Source of the DNA: Candidatus Diapherotrites archaeon CG08_land_8_20_14_0_20_34_12
Lineage (GTDB): Archaea; Iainarchaeota; Iainarchaeia; Iainarchaeales; 0-14-0-20-34-12
Reading direction: 5' to 3'
Assembly (NCBI GenBank): GCA_002779065.1
Contig: PEXL01000008.1
Location: 1-14,717 of the forward strand
Length of the DNA stretch: 14,717 bases
Positions 1-6,756 of the stretch are shown here, piece by piece (the first letter of the stretch is position 1; each line of letters opens with the position of its first letter). The notes beneath the pieces were generated by a model. It did not search any database, was not told the DNA's origin, and worked only from the letters and a program-made list of their open reading frames with translations. The position numbers and the translations under genes were made by a program.

Positions 1-78
1 TACAACAGCAACAACAATCAACGCTCCTCCAATGAGTAATAAATACTCAAGAGCTCCCTGTCCTTTTCTATTCATCAT
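1..78 (-). CDS. Class III signal peptide pilin-like protein (partial, N-terminus only)
   Basis: The first 26 codons can be read before the window edge. They give a short basic head (MMNRKG), then QGALEYLLLIGG and a hydrophobic stretch. This is the archaeal class III (DUF361-type) prepilin signal: cleavage by an EppA-like prepilin peptidase is expected between Gly6 and Gln7, leaving Gln+1 and Glu+5 in the mature pilin. The start is ATG at 78 or the adjacent ATG at 75; a GGTGA Shine-Dalgarno lies just upstream (about 82-86) and favours 75 slightly by spacing. It follows a pilus ATPase and two assembly membrane proteins, so it is probably a structural subunit of that pilus. A TATA-like box at 97-105 suggests it may also have its own promoter. 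Total length and C-terminal part are unknown. An out-of-frame ATG at 82 ends after four codons and is not a gene. Confidence 0.8.
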   Translation of the reverse strand, partial: MMNRKGQGALEYLLLIGGALIVVAVV

Positions 79-96
79 TCATCACCTTTATTTGAA

Positions 97-105
97 TATT
101 TAAAT
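97..105 (-). promoter_or_regulatory. TATA-like box before the partial class III pilin gene
   Basis: On the minus strand the 57-nt gap between the two pilin-like genes contains ATTTAAATA, an archaeal TATA-like element, centred about 23 nt before the ATG at 78 and 26 nt before the ATG at 75. Archaeal transcription normally starts about 25-27 nt downstream of the box centre, so this would give a very short or absent leader. A GGTGA ribosome site is also present, so the gene could be translated either from the operon transcript or from this promoter. The assignment rests on position and sequence only. Confidence 0.35.
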
Positions 106-135
106 TATTTTTCTTTATTTATTAAGCTTTTGATT

Positions 136-315
136 TTAGGTTTTTTTGAAATTAATATCCTGCCCAGTACTTATTGCTTCCACCTTTGTTGGAGCAATAA
201 TACTTTTCTTAATCGTCAAAGCAATTGTTGTAGTAATAATTAATCCAGCAGCAATTATGACCAATAGCTCCAATGAAATTTGAGCCTTATTCTCAAGTTT
301 TATTTTTGATAACAT
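136..315 (-). CDS. Small class III signal peptide protein (59 aa, minor pilin candidate)
   Basis: This short gene encodes 59 residues. The N-terminus is MLSKIKLENKA followed by QISLELLVIIAAGLI, the class III prepilin pattern. The expected EppA-type cleavage falls between Ala11 and Gln12, with Glu16 at mature position +5. The hydrophobic helix (about residues 13-33) is followed by only about 25 polar residues, so the mature product would be roughly 48 residues, very small for a pilin. It could be a minor or tip subunit, or a minimal major pilin. The ATG overlaps the stop of the upstream membrane protein gene (TAATG), and GGTGA six bases upstream supports this start. No prepilin peptidase gene is present in the window, so the processing enzyme must be encoded elsewhere. 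Confidence 0.8.
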   Translation of the reverse strand: MLSKIKLENKAQISLELLVIIAAGLIITTTIALTIKKSIIAPTKVEAISTGQDINFKKT

Positions 316-1235
316 TATAATTCACCTAACATTGCGGTTACAGCATATACCGCTAAATAATATACAATATAGGCAATTAATAAAAGTATGGGCATGAAGA
401 TTAAGGCTTTTGTGACCTTTCCTTCCCTCATTATTGCAATCATTGCTGAAGTTGCCACAACCTCAATGAAAACATATGCCTGCATCAGGGTTACAATCAA
501 ATTTTTGGTTGCTATGGCTTCCAATAATAGTTTCTTGCTAATATCTGCACCAGTAGCGACAGCCTGTATCAAAAAAGACAATATTGCGGAAACCATCCCT
601 AAAATAAGCGGGGCAACCAATGCTGAAGCTGTTACTAAAAATAATACCTGCATTATTGTTCCGGATTTCCTTTCCTGATCAATTCTATAAAGAGCACGAA
701 TATCATCAGCTATTTTATCAAGTACATCAGCTAAACCTGCACCGCTTTTAACCGAATCAATAATAATGTTCACAGACCTTTTCACTAATTTGCTATCAAC
801 ATCCTGCGCAAATCCCTTCAATGAATTTTCCAGATTTTCCCCTTCCTGCAGCCTCCTTAACATATCATCAATTTCTTCAGATAACGCTCCGTATTCAGCA
901 GTGCTTACCCCTCTTAATGCATATTCAAAGGTTCCTCCCGCTTTTAATGTGTCACCAATTTGTTTAAACGCATCAGGAAGATTCTCTTCAATTACTGCAA
1001 TTCTTTTCATTGCAAGCAAATAAGGATAGGAAATAATAACATCAAATACAACAAATCCTATTACCAAACTTAACAATGGAGAAATTTCCATAGCCATTAA
1101 TGCAATTGTTGAATATGAAAAAAGTGCTGCTCCAGCCCCTGCTGCAAACGCAATAAGTATCCAAAGCATCATTGGAAATTTCCAATTGATTGACAGCAAA
1201 TATTCATTGTATTTTTTCAATAATGGCATAATCAT
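315..1235 (-). CDS. Type II/IV pilus assembly membrane protein, GspF/TadC-like (second of two)
   Basis: An inner-membrane platform protein of the T2SF family, predicted to connect the cytoplasmic ATPase to the growing pilus. Hydrophobic segments lie near residues 20-43, 50-75, 194-226, 244-268 and 276-300. The cytoplasmic helical domain between the second and third (about 76-193) carries family-typical patterns: LPDAFKQIGDTLKAGGTFEYAL, and a second half with SVKSGAGLADVLDKIADDI. The 306-residue length is normal for TadB/TadC-like proteins. The gene overlaps the upstream paralogue by four bases (ATGA). The ribosome site AAAGGT abuts the ATG at 1235 but is six bases before the ATG at 1229 (third residue), so 1229 may be the true start. 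The stop overlaps the ATG of the small pilin gene. Paired with the 363-residue paralogue it matches the two-platform arrangement of archaeal Epd/Tad-like systems. Confidence 0.88.
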   Translation of the reverse strand: MIMPLLKKYNEYLLSINWKFPMMLWILIAFAAGAGAALFSYSTIALMAMEISPLLSLVIGFVVFDVIISYPYLLAMKRIAVIEENLPDAFKQIGDTLKAGGTFEYALRGVSTAEYGALSEEIDDMLRRLQEGENLENSLKGFAQDVDSKLVKRSVNIIIDSVKSGAGLADVLDKIADDIRALYRIDQERKSGTIMQVLFLVTASALVAPLILGMVSAILSFLIQAVATGADISKKLLLEAIATKNLIVTLMQAYVFIEVVATSAMIAIMREGKVTKALIFMPILLLIAYIVYYLAVYAVTAMLGEL

Positions 1236-2323
1236 ACCTTTGGCTGCATAGCTCTTACATATACAAATAATAAAATCAATATCAATGGCATCATTACCAA
1301 ATAAATAAATGCAATAATTTCAGGTGTTAAGGGTATTGAACTTAAAGATGCTGCAGGCAATGGAGTATTTCTAATGCCACCTAAAATTCCAACAAATACC
1401 GGCATTATTATCACCAAGAAAATAAAGATTACCCCAAAGAAATTCATTTTTTGTGAGAAATCCCTTATTTTCATCTGTATTTCAAATGAAACATCATCAG
1501 CAATTTCTTCCATTATTTCAGAAAGATTTCCCCCTGTTTTCAAAGCACGAATCATATGCATGATTGCATTTCTCAATGCTTTGTTCTGCGTCCTTAATGC
1601 CAAATGCCTTAACGCTTCCTTAGTGTCAGTTCCTTCTTCAATCTCTGTTCTTACCCTTGCAAATTCCTCTGAAAGTATTCCATAATCAGCAGTAGCAATA
1701 GTTTCAATAGTCCTGTAAAAACTTATTCCTGCCCTTAATTCTGTAGACATATGCCTTAATGCAAAAGGCAACTCAGCACTTATTTTTTGGGATCTTGCTT
1801 GTGCCGCTTGTTTTGGAATAAGCAGCATTACCAGTCCTGAAAAGAATAATGCCCCAATTATCATCAAAGGCAATAATGCAAAGTTAGGCTGTTTCATTGC
1901 TGCAATAGCAATCAATGAAATTAAACCAAAAATAAATGCGCTGAGCAAAGAAACAACTGCTGTTAATGCAACCCATTGCTTTGCAGAATATGGCATGTTT
2001 GCAGAATAAAGATAAAAGCCAATAGAATTTGATAATTTTAATTTTTCAATAAATTTGCCTAAGGGTTTTGTTATTGATCCGAGAGCCAGATATAAAGCGC
2101 CTAATCTATTCACTATTGGTGATTTAAAATTTTTCAATTCTTCAGGTGTTTGAACTGTAATCCCGCTTCTTGTTCCAGTAATTATTCCTTTAAGTTCGCC
2201 ATATTCTGAGGGTTCTTCAATTAACAATCCCTGTTCTTGATACTTTTTTTTCATTCTGCCAACTATGCTTAGCACTTTTTTCATATCAAAAGCATCATTC
2301 CCATCGCTAATTTTTACAGCCAT
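1232..2323 (-). CDS. Type II/IV pilus assembly membrane protein, GspF/TadB-like (first of two)
   Basis: A 363-residue T2SF-family platform protein. An approximately 115-residue soluble N-terminal region precedes membrane segments near 117-142 and 148-170. The cytoplasmic T2SF domain follows (about 183-280) with ELPFALRHMSTELRAGISFY and a later LKTGGNLSEIMEEIADDVS. Two further membrane segments lie near 293-315 and 335-357. It shares the LRAG/LKAG and ADYGxLSEE patterns with the 306-residue protein downstream, showing that the two are distant paralogues that probably act as a heteromeric platform. The start ATG lies two bases after the ATPase stop, and a GAGG sequence in the last ATPase codons can serve as ribosome site. 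The distance and the overlap with the next gene indicate one transcript. Confidence 0.88.
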   Translation of the reverse strand: MAVKISDGNDAFDMKKVLSIVGRMKKKYQEQGLLIEEPSEYGELKGIITGTRSGITVQTPEELKNFKSPIVNRLGALYLALGSITKPLGKFIEKLKLSNSIGFYLYSANMPYSAKQWVALTAVVSLLSAFIFGLISLIAIAAMKQPNFALLPLMIIGALFFSGLVMLLIPKQAAQARSQKISAELPFALRHMSTELRAGISFYRTIETIATADYGILSEEFARVRTEIEEGTDTKEALRHLALRTQNKALRNAIMHMIRALKTGGNLSEIMEEIADDVSFEIQMKIRDFSQKMNFFGVIFIFLVIIMPVFVGILGGIRNTPLPAASLSSIPLTPEIIAFIYLVMMPLILILLFVYVRAMQPKV

Positions 2324-2325
2324 TT

Positions 2326-5300
2326 TTATCGGCCTCTACTTAAGAAAGTTTCCATCTCATTCTTCACCTTTCCTATCTCCCTAATATCTCTTTTAATAAG
2401 CATCTCAATAAATTTCTTCCTTTCTTCTATTTCATCAAGTATTTGTTTCTGATTTAATCCAGAGTATTTCTCCAATTCCTTGAGGAAATTGCTAGGAATA
2501 GAGGTTCTTTCCAAATAATCGGTTTTGGCATCCCATTCAAATAAAGGAGGAGTGTCTATCCTATCCACTAAAACCCCAGAAACCTCTGAAATCTCAATCA
2601 ATCTTCTTATTGTTCCCAATTTTTTATCATGTATCCTTTGCTCTACAATAATTAAATCTAAGCCAGAAAGCATCATCTTAGGAACATTCATTGGCGGGCT
2701 AGTTACCCTGACGATTGTTTCCTTTGCACTATTTGCATGTACTGTCCCTAAAGAACCTGCATGCCCGGTATTCATTGCAGTAAATAATGAGAAAGCTTCA
2801 TCATGCCTTATTTCACCAACAATTATCCTGTCAGGCCTCATTCTCAATGAATTTTTTGTTAAAATATCCAATGTTAATTCTCCTCTCCCTTCCAATCCCG
2901 GAGGCCGTGATTCAAGCCTAACCCAATGATCTAATGGCAGATTTAATTCCGCGGTATTATGCACAAAAATATTATTGCAAATAAAGTTTTCATATCCAGG
3001 AATGCTTAAATCATAAACATATTCATTTTCATTGTCTATTTTTTTTGTCTCTTTTATCTGATCCCAAAAAATATCATTCAGCCCTAACTTCTTTAGATCA
3101 GTTAAGCACCCTTCTGTTAGCAATGTTTGTAGATACCTTCTTCCAATGTTAGACTTGCCTGAGCGATAACAGTAATTTATTCTGTTTTGGTTCAATAAAG
3201 TAGGGCGTAGAGGGATAATATCTGTTTTATCATGAGTGGCCGGCCCATTTAATATTATTTTCTGTGCTTTATCATGTTTTTCTTTTGGTATGAACCCTAT
3301 TTTGTTTAAGAATAAAAGTATGTTTGAGTATCCGGATATTCTGCCCTTCATACTCTGGTCATTTTCATCTTTATTTGTTGAAATTCTTGAAAATATTCCA
3401 AGCCTTAAAAGTAATGTTTGCATTTCTGACATTATCTGTTCTGAACAGGAAGTCCATTCTATTTCGTGCTTCCCAGATGTGCCATCTCCCGAGAAATAGC
3501 CACTTAAAAATGCACAGATTTGGTTATTGCTTAAGTTATGAATCCAAGAGGGTATTTTTTTAGTAAATGAGTTACCCTTTAATTCCATTGCATTTTGCAT
3601 AATCTGTTTTAGCATAGATGAATTTAGCATTAGGCTAAAACCATCCGAATGTTTGCTAGTGCTTAAACCAAACTCATAAGCAGTTTGCATTGTTATTTGT
3701 TGCAGTTCTTTTTCTTCAGCAGTAATAATTATTGAGTTTTTATCATAACAGCCATCGGCCAGCCATAATCCGCATAATTTAAGAAAATTGTCAGTTATTG
3801 GGATGTTTAAGGGAATATTTTTCTGATTTCTTATGTTTTTAAATGATAACCCTAAACTGTGTTTTTTGTGAAATAATCCATCTTCAACCATCTTGTTGAA
3901 AATTTTTATTGGCAAGCAACTGTTTCTTCTCCAAATATTTAAGATATTTCTTTTACTTTCTCGGCTCTTCCCATTCGTATATCTAAATAACTCTTCATTA
4001 GTGCATTCTTTCAAGTTATTTGAGATTATCTTGCCTGTTACCATAACATTTTTCATTTCAGCAAGTTTATCCCAACAATCAAAATAGTTCAGAGGAATTG
4101 AATCTAATGGTAGGATTCGAGGTGTTGCAATATAGTCCCATTCCTTTAGTTCACTTGTTTTTATTGGAGATATTTGCCCGTTTTGATCAAGATAAAATAG
4201 GGAATGGTCTTCTGTTACCTTTATTTTTCTTCCTGAAGTAAGAATTATTTCATAAATTTGTTTATTTGTTTTATGCCTTATGAATTCACCTACCTTGCTC
4301 CTAATTATCTTTCCCTCCAAGTCAAAACAAAGGGCTTCAACATTTTTATTATTTTTTACCACTTCATGGCCGCTATCTTTTATGCTTGTCCTGTTATTTT
4401 TTATTCGAGAATCTACCAAGTCACCAATTTTTGTTTTCTTTATGCAGCCATCTTCTAGGATAATTATTTCTGTATCAGCAGTTACACTATCCTCAATTGT
4501 TATAATTCTTTCAGGGCTTGGGATTAAAGATGCTAAAACATTTAGGAGTGTTGTTTTTCCTGAACCTGTTCCTCCAGAAATTAAAATATTTGCTGGCTTT
4601 ACTTTTAATCCTTCAGTGCAAACCCACAAAAATGCAGCAGCCTCGCTTGATAACGTGTTAAATTTTACTAAATCAACAATAGAATAAGGATCTTTCCTGA
4701 ATTTTCTAATTGTAATAGTAGAACCCGATACTGATGCTGGCGAGATAGTTGCATTTACCCTGCTGCCATCAGGCAATCTTGCATCAAGCAAAGGATTTGA
4801 AAAATCAACCCTTCTTCCAATCTCTCTTCCCATCCTATTGATTAAATCATCAATTTCATCATCTGAAATGAATTCAACATTTGTTTTCATCATTTCATAT
4901 TTTCTATGGAAAACATAAACAGGCTTATGGGCGCCAATAACCATTATTTCTTCTAAACCATCATCTCTTACTAATTGATCAATTAACCCAAAGCCAACCA
5001 TTTCTCTTACAACAGCATCAGCATAGAAGTCAAATCTTGATTTAGGTATCTTTAATTCAGGGGCATTTCCCAAAATTTCAAGAATTTTTTCTTTGTAAAC
5101 AACCCTTCTTTGTTCAGGGTCCCTAATAAAATAAGGGTTAATTGAAATTACCCGTGTTGCTACTTCTTTTATTGTATTAATTACTGCTTTTTCTGATTCT
5201 GTTGGTCTTGGGCTCGGTACAGTATAATAGGGCATTGCTTTGTCCTGTATTTTGTAAATAGTAATTTCTCCATATTGGTCAATTATTTCTTTCCTCTTTG

Positions 5301-5634
5301 CTTCTTTGTATTCTTTATCCACCTGAGTTTCTAAAACAGGAGTTTCTTGTATTTCAGGAGCCGTACTTGGCAGTTTCTCAGCTTCTTTTTTAATAATTTT
5401 AACTTCTTCTTTTGGCTCTATTTTAGAATAAGATTTCTTCTCAAAAATAGGTTCAGTTCTTCTAAATGGTTTTTCTTCCTTTTTTTCAACATTTTTCTGA
5501 AGCAATTCCAATGCTTTATCTATTTCGGCCTTTTTTACTTCTACCTTTTCCTCTATATTTTCCTGCTTTACAGGCTTATCTTCCTTTGCCTGCCTAGCCT
5601 TCTTCATTAATTCTTTTAGATAATCCTGGGCCAT
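2326..5634 (-). CDS. TadA/CpaF-type pilus assembly ATPase containing an intein
   Basis: A secretion ATPase that powers pilus assembly from the cytoplasmic face. The 1102-residue precursor contains a 511-residue intein (383-893); the spliced enzyme would be 591 residues. Residues 1-120 are rich in Lys and Glu and probably disordered or coiled. The N-terminal ATPase domain (about 140-320) includes the family segment FSNPLLDARLPDGSRVNATI. Walker A is GGTGSGKT (354-361). The Asp box IITIED (377-382) is split from its continuation TAELNLPL (894-901) by the intein. Walker B is IIVGEI (937-942), and the His box is TGHAGSLGTVHANS (956-969). This order defines the TadA/CpaF/archaeal type II/IV ATPase group. 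ATG at 5634 is preceded by AGGT and a TATA-like box. It is the first gene of the pilus operon. The neighbouring class III pilins and two platform proteins favour an Epd/Tad-like pilus over an archaellum. Confidence 0.93.
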   Translation of the reverse strand: MAQDYLKELMKKARQAKEDKPVKQENIEEKVEVKKAEIDKALELLQKNVEKKEEKPFRRTEPIFEKKSYSKIEPKEEVKIIKKEAEKLPSTAPEIQETPVLETQVDKEYKEAKRKEIIDQYGEITIYKIQDKAMPYYTVPSPRPTESEKAVINTIKEVATRVISINPYFIRDPEQRRVVYKEKILEILGNAPELKIPKSRFDFYADAVVREMVGFGLIDQLVRDDGLEEIMVIGAHKPVYVFHRKYEMMKTNVEFISDDEIDDLINRMGREIGRRVDFSNPLLDARLPDGSRVNATISPASVSGSTITIRKFRKDPYSIVDLVKFNTLSSEAAAFLWVCTEGLKVKPANILISGGTGSGKTTLLNVLASLIPSPERIITIEDSVTADTEIIILEDGCIKKTKIGDLVDSRIKNNRTSIKDSGHEVVKNNKNVEALCFDLEGKIIRSKVGEFIRHKTNKQIYEIILTSGRKIKVTEDHSLFYLDQNGQISPIKTSELKEWDYIATPRILPLDSIPLNYFDCWDKLAEMKNVMVTGKIISNNLKECTNEELFRYTNGKSRESKRNILNIWRRNSCLPIKIFNKMVEDGLFHKKHSLGLSFKNIRNQKNIPLNIPITDNFLKLCGLWLADGCYDKNSIIITAEEKELQQITMQTAYEFGLSTSKHSDGFSLMLNSSMLKQIMQNAMELKGNSFTKKIPSWIHNLSNNQICAFLSGYFSGDGTSGKHEIEWTSCSEQIMSEMQTLLLRLGIFSRISTNKDENDQSMKGRISGYSNILLFLNKIGFIPKEKHDKAQKIILNGPATHDKTDIIPLRPTLLNQNRINYCYRSGKSNIGRRYLQTLLTEGCLTDLKKLGLNDIFWDQIKETKKIDNENEYVYDLSIPGYENFICNNIFVHNTAELNLPLDHWVRLESRPPGLEGRGELTLDILTKNSLRMRPDRIIVGEIRHDEAFSLFTAMNTGHAGSLGTVHANSAKETIVRVTSPPMNVPKMMLSGLDLIIVEQRIHDKKLGTIRRLIEISEVSGVLVDRIDTPPLFEWDAKTDYLERTSIPSNFLKELEKYSGLNQKQILDEIEERKKFIEMLIKRDIREIGKVKNEMETFLSRGR
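2956..4488 (-). mobile_element. Intein with LAGLIDADG homing endonuclease in the pilus ATPase
   Basis: This in-frame insertion spans residues Ser383 to Asn893 of the ATPase. The N-terminal splice block is SVTADTEI with Ser1 as first nucleophile. Block B carries the TxxH motif VTEDHSLF (Thr474, His477). The C-terminal blocks are YVYDLSIPGYENFICN and NIFVHN, with penultimate His892, terminal Asn893 and Thr894 as the +1 extein residue. Removal restores IED-TAEL, the uninterrupted ATPase motif. The central endonuclease has two LAGLIDADG-type helices, LCGLWLADG (Asp627) and LSGYFSGDG (Asp717), both keeping the catalytic acid, plus Lys693 in KKIP between them. Residues about 545-583 (NIWRRNSCLPIKIF) look like a helix-turn-helix DNA-recognition insert. 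All splicing and cutting residues seem intact, so it should be active in self-splicing and homing. Boundaries are clear to the residue. Confidence 0.95.
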
Positions 5635-5662
5635 TTAACTACCTATATATTAATAATTAATA

Positions 5663-5688
5663 TTAAATAGGGTTTTCTCTTATTTAAA
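5663..5688 (-). promoter_or_regulatory. Promoter region of the pilus operon
   Basis: Two TATA-like boxes precede the ATPase ATG on the minus strand. TTTAAATA at 5681-5688 would place the transcript start near 5659, leaving a leader of about 25 nt that includes the AGGT ribosome site near 5640-5643. The second, CCCTATTTAA, lies inside 5663-5675 and would start transcription almost at the gene. The 13-base string AAACCCTATTTAA here recurs in the promoter of the NreA-like gene. The 124-nt divergent gap also holds the promoter of the glycosyltransferase. The boxes are read by eye. Confidence 0.45.
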
Positions 5689-5713
5689 TTTTGTCTTTTT
5701 TAAAAAAACATAC

Positions 5714-5721
5714 TTTTATAA
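5714..5721 (+). promoter_or_regulatory. TATA-like box for the glycosyltransferase gene
   Basis: TTTTATAA in the divergent intergenic region, centred about 41 nt before the ATG at 5759. Transcription would start near 5743 and leave a leader of about 15 nt holding the ribosome site AAAGGT (5746-5751), seven bases before the start codon. Confidence 0.4.
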
Positions 5722-5758
5722 TTTTGAATTATAATATGATAAGATAAAGGTAGATCTA

Positions 5759-6751
5759 ATGAGAGTTCTTTTCATAGTGAATATTGCCGGATTAGAGAGC
5801 GGAATCCTGACTTACGCAAAAGAACTCAAGGAAGCTCTTTCAAAAGAAGGCATAGCCATTGATGTTGACCGTTTAGATTCAAAGCATTATGATTTAATCC
5901 ACGTGCATAATCCATTTCCCTCATTTTTCCTTTTTGAAACAATGCTGCGTTTTTATGGCACGCCAGTAATTTATTCAGCAAACATGACTGAAAACCAGAT
6001 AAGGGGGTTAGCGCCAGAAACATTCAAATTGCCCGCAAGACAATACCTTAATTTTTTTTATTCCCGATGCGAAAAAATAATTTGCCCTTCAGAAAAAGTA
6101 GTCAATGATTTGCAATCCTGCAGGGATAAGAGAATTTTATTGCCTTACCCTGTTGATTTAAATAAATTTAAGAAAGATGAAAAATCCGGTTTAGATTTCA
6201 GAAAGAAATATGGCATAACAAGGCAAATTATTTTGTGTGTGGCATCAATACAGGAAAGAAAAGGCATCTTTGATTTCGTTGATGCAGCAAAATCTTTCCC
6301 GCAATATGATTTTGTATGGGTTGGTGAAATTCCCGATACCCATACTTTAAAATATAAAAGAAGAATAAAGCGGATTGTAAATAATCCCCCAAAAAATGTT
6401 ATTTTTGTAGGGCACATAGAAAAAAATGAATTATATAAGGCATATAATGCAGCTGATCTTTTTGTTCTGCCGAGCCATTCTGAAACATTTGGCCTGGTGA
6501 TAGCTGAAGCAGCCTCCTGCGGTATTCCAGTTCTTATACGGAATCTTCAGGAATTTTCCTATTTTAGTGATTTTGCCCAAATGTTTTCGAATCAAGCAGA
6601 ATTCAAGCATAAGATAAAGCAAATTATGGAGAATCCAGGAAAACGAAAATCTCTTTCAGATCTGTCTCTAAACGCAAGAAATAAGTTTGATGTAAATATT
6701 CATATCAAGCGCATGAAAGAGATTTACGAATCTGTTTTGAATAAAAAATAG
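5759..6751 (+). CDS. GT-B glycosyltransferase, family GT4-like
   Basis: A 330-residue retaining-type glycosyltransferase with two Rossmann halves. The N-terminal half begins MRVLFIVNIAG and has HYDLIHVHNPFP (43-54), the usual acceptor-domain segment. The C-terminal nucleotide-sugar domain has the loop ILCVASIQERKGI (158-170) and the EX7E motif SETFGLVIAE (Glu242 and Glu250), followed by ASCGIPVL. No membrane segment is obvious, so it probably acts at the inner face of the membrane. The donor and acceptor cannot be determined. The HVHNPF segment recalls glycolipid-forming GT4 enzymes such as diacylglycerol glucosyltransferases, and a role in glycolipid, S-layer or pilin glycans is possible. 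The ATG is supported by AAAGGT seven bases upstream. It stands alone: the upstream operon is divergent and the ThrRS gene is convergent with a 5-nt gap. Confidence 0.87.
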   Translation: MRVLFIVNIAGLESGILTYAKELKEALSKEGIAIDVDRLDSKHYDLIHVHNPFPSFFLFETMLRFYGTPVIYSANMTENQIRGLAPETFKLPARQYLNFFYSRCEKIICPSEKVVNDLQSCRDKRILLPYPVDLNKFKKDEKSGLDFRKKYGITRQIILCVASIQERKGIFDFVDAAKSFPQYDFVWVGEIPDTHTLKYKRRIKRIVNNPPKNVIFVGHIEKNELYKAYNAADLFVLPSHSETFGLVIAEAASCGIPVLIRNLQEFSYFSDFAQMFSNQAEFKHKIKQIMENPGKRKSLSDLSLNARNKFDVNIHIKRMKEIYESVLNKK

Positions 6752-6756
6752 TTTAA

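Noticed and set aside
68..82. Alternative ATG at 82 for the partial pilin gene
   Set aside because: It reads four codons and stops; the frame from 78 or 75 gives the class III signal peptide.
3236..4687. Plus-strand open frames over the intein, considered as a possible separate endonuclease gene
   Set aside because: The endonuclease is encoded in frame with the ATPase on the minus strand with all splicing motifs; the plus-strand frames are uninformative antisense.
5347..5610. Plus-strand open frame rich in Phe and Leu over the ATPase N-terminus
   Set aside because: It is the antisense of the Lys/Glu-rich N-terminal segment; AAA and GAA codons read as TTT and TTC on the other strand. No ribosome site or family similarity.
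2326..5634. Archaellum motor ATPase FlaI as identity of the ATPase
   Set aside because: No other archaellum genes are nearby; two separate platform proteins and class III Q-x-x-x-E pilins fit an Epd/Tad-like pilus better.
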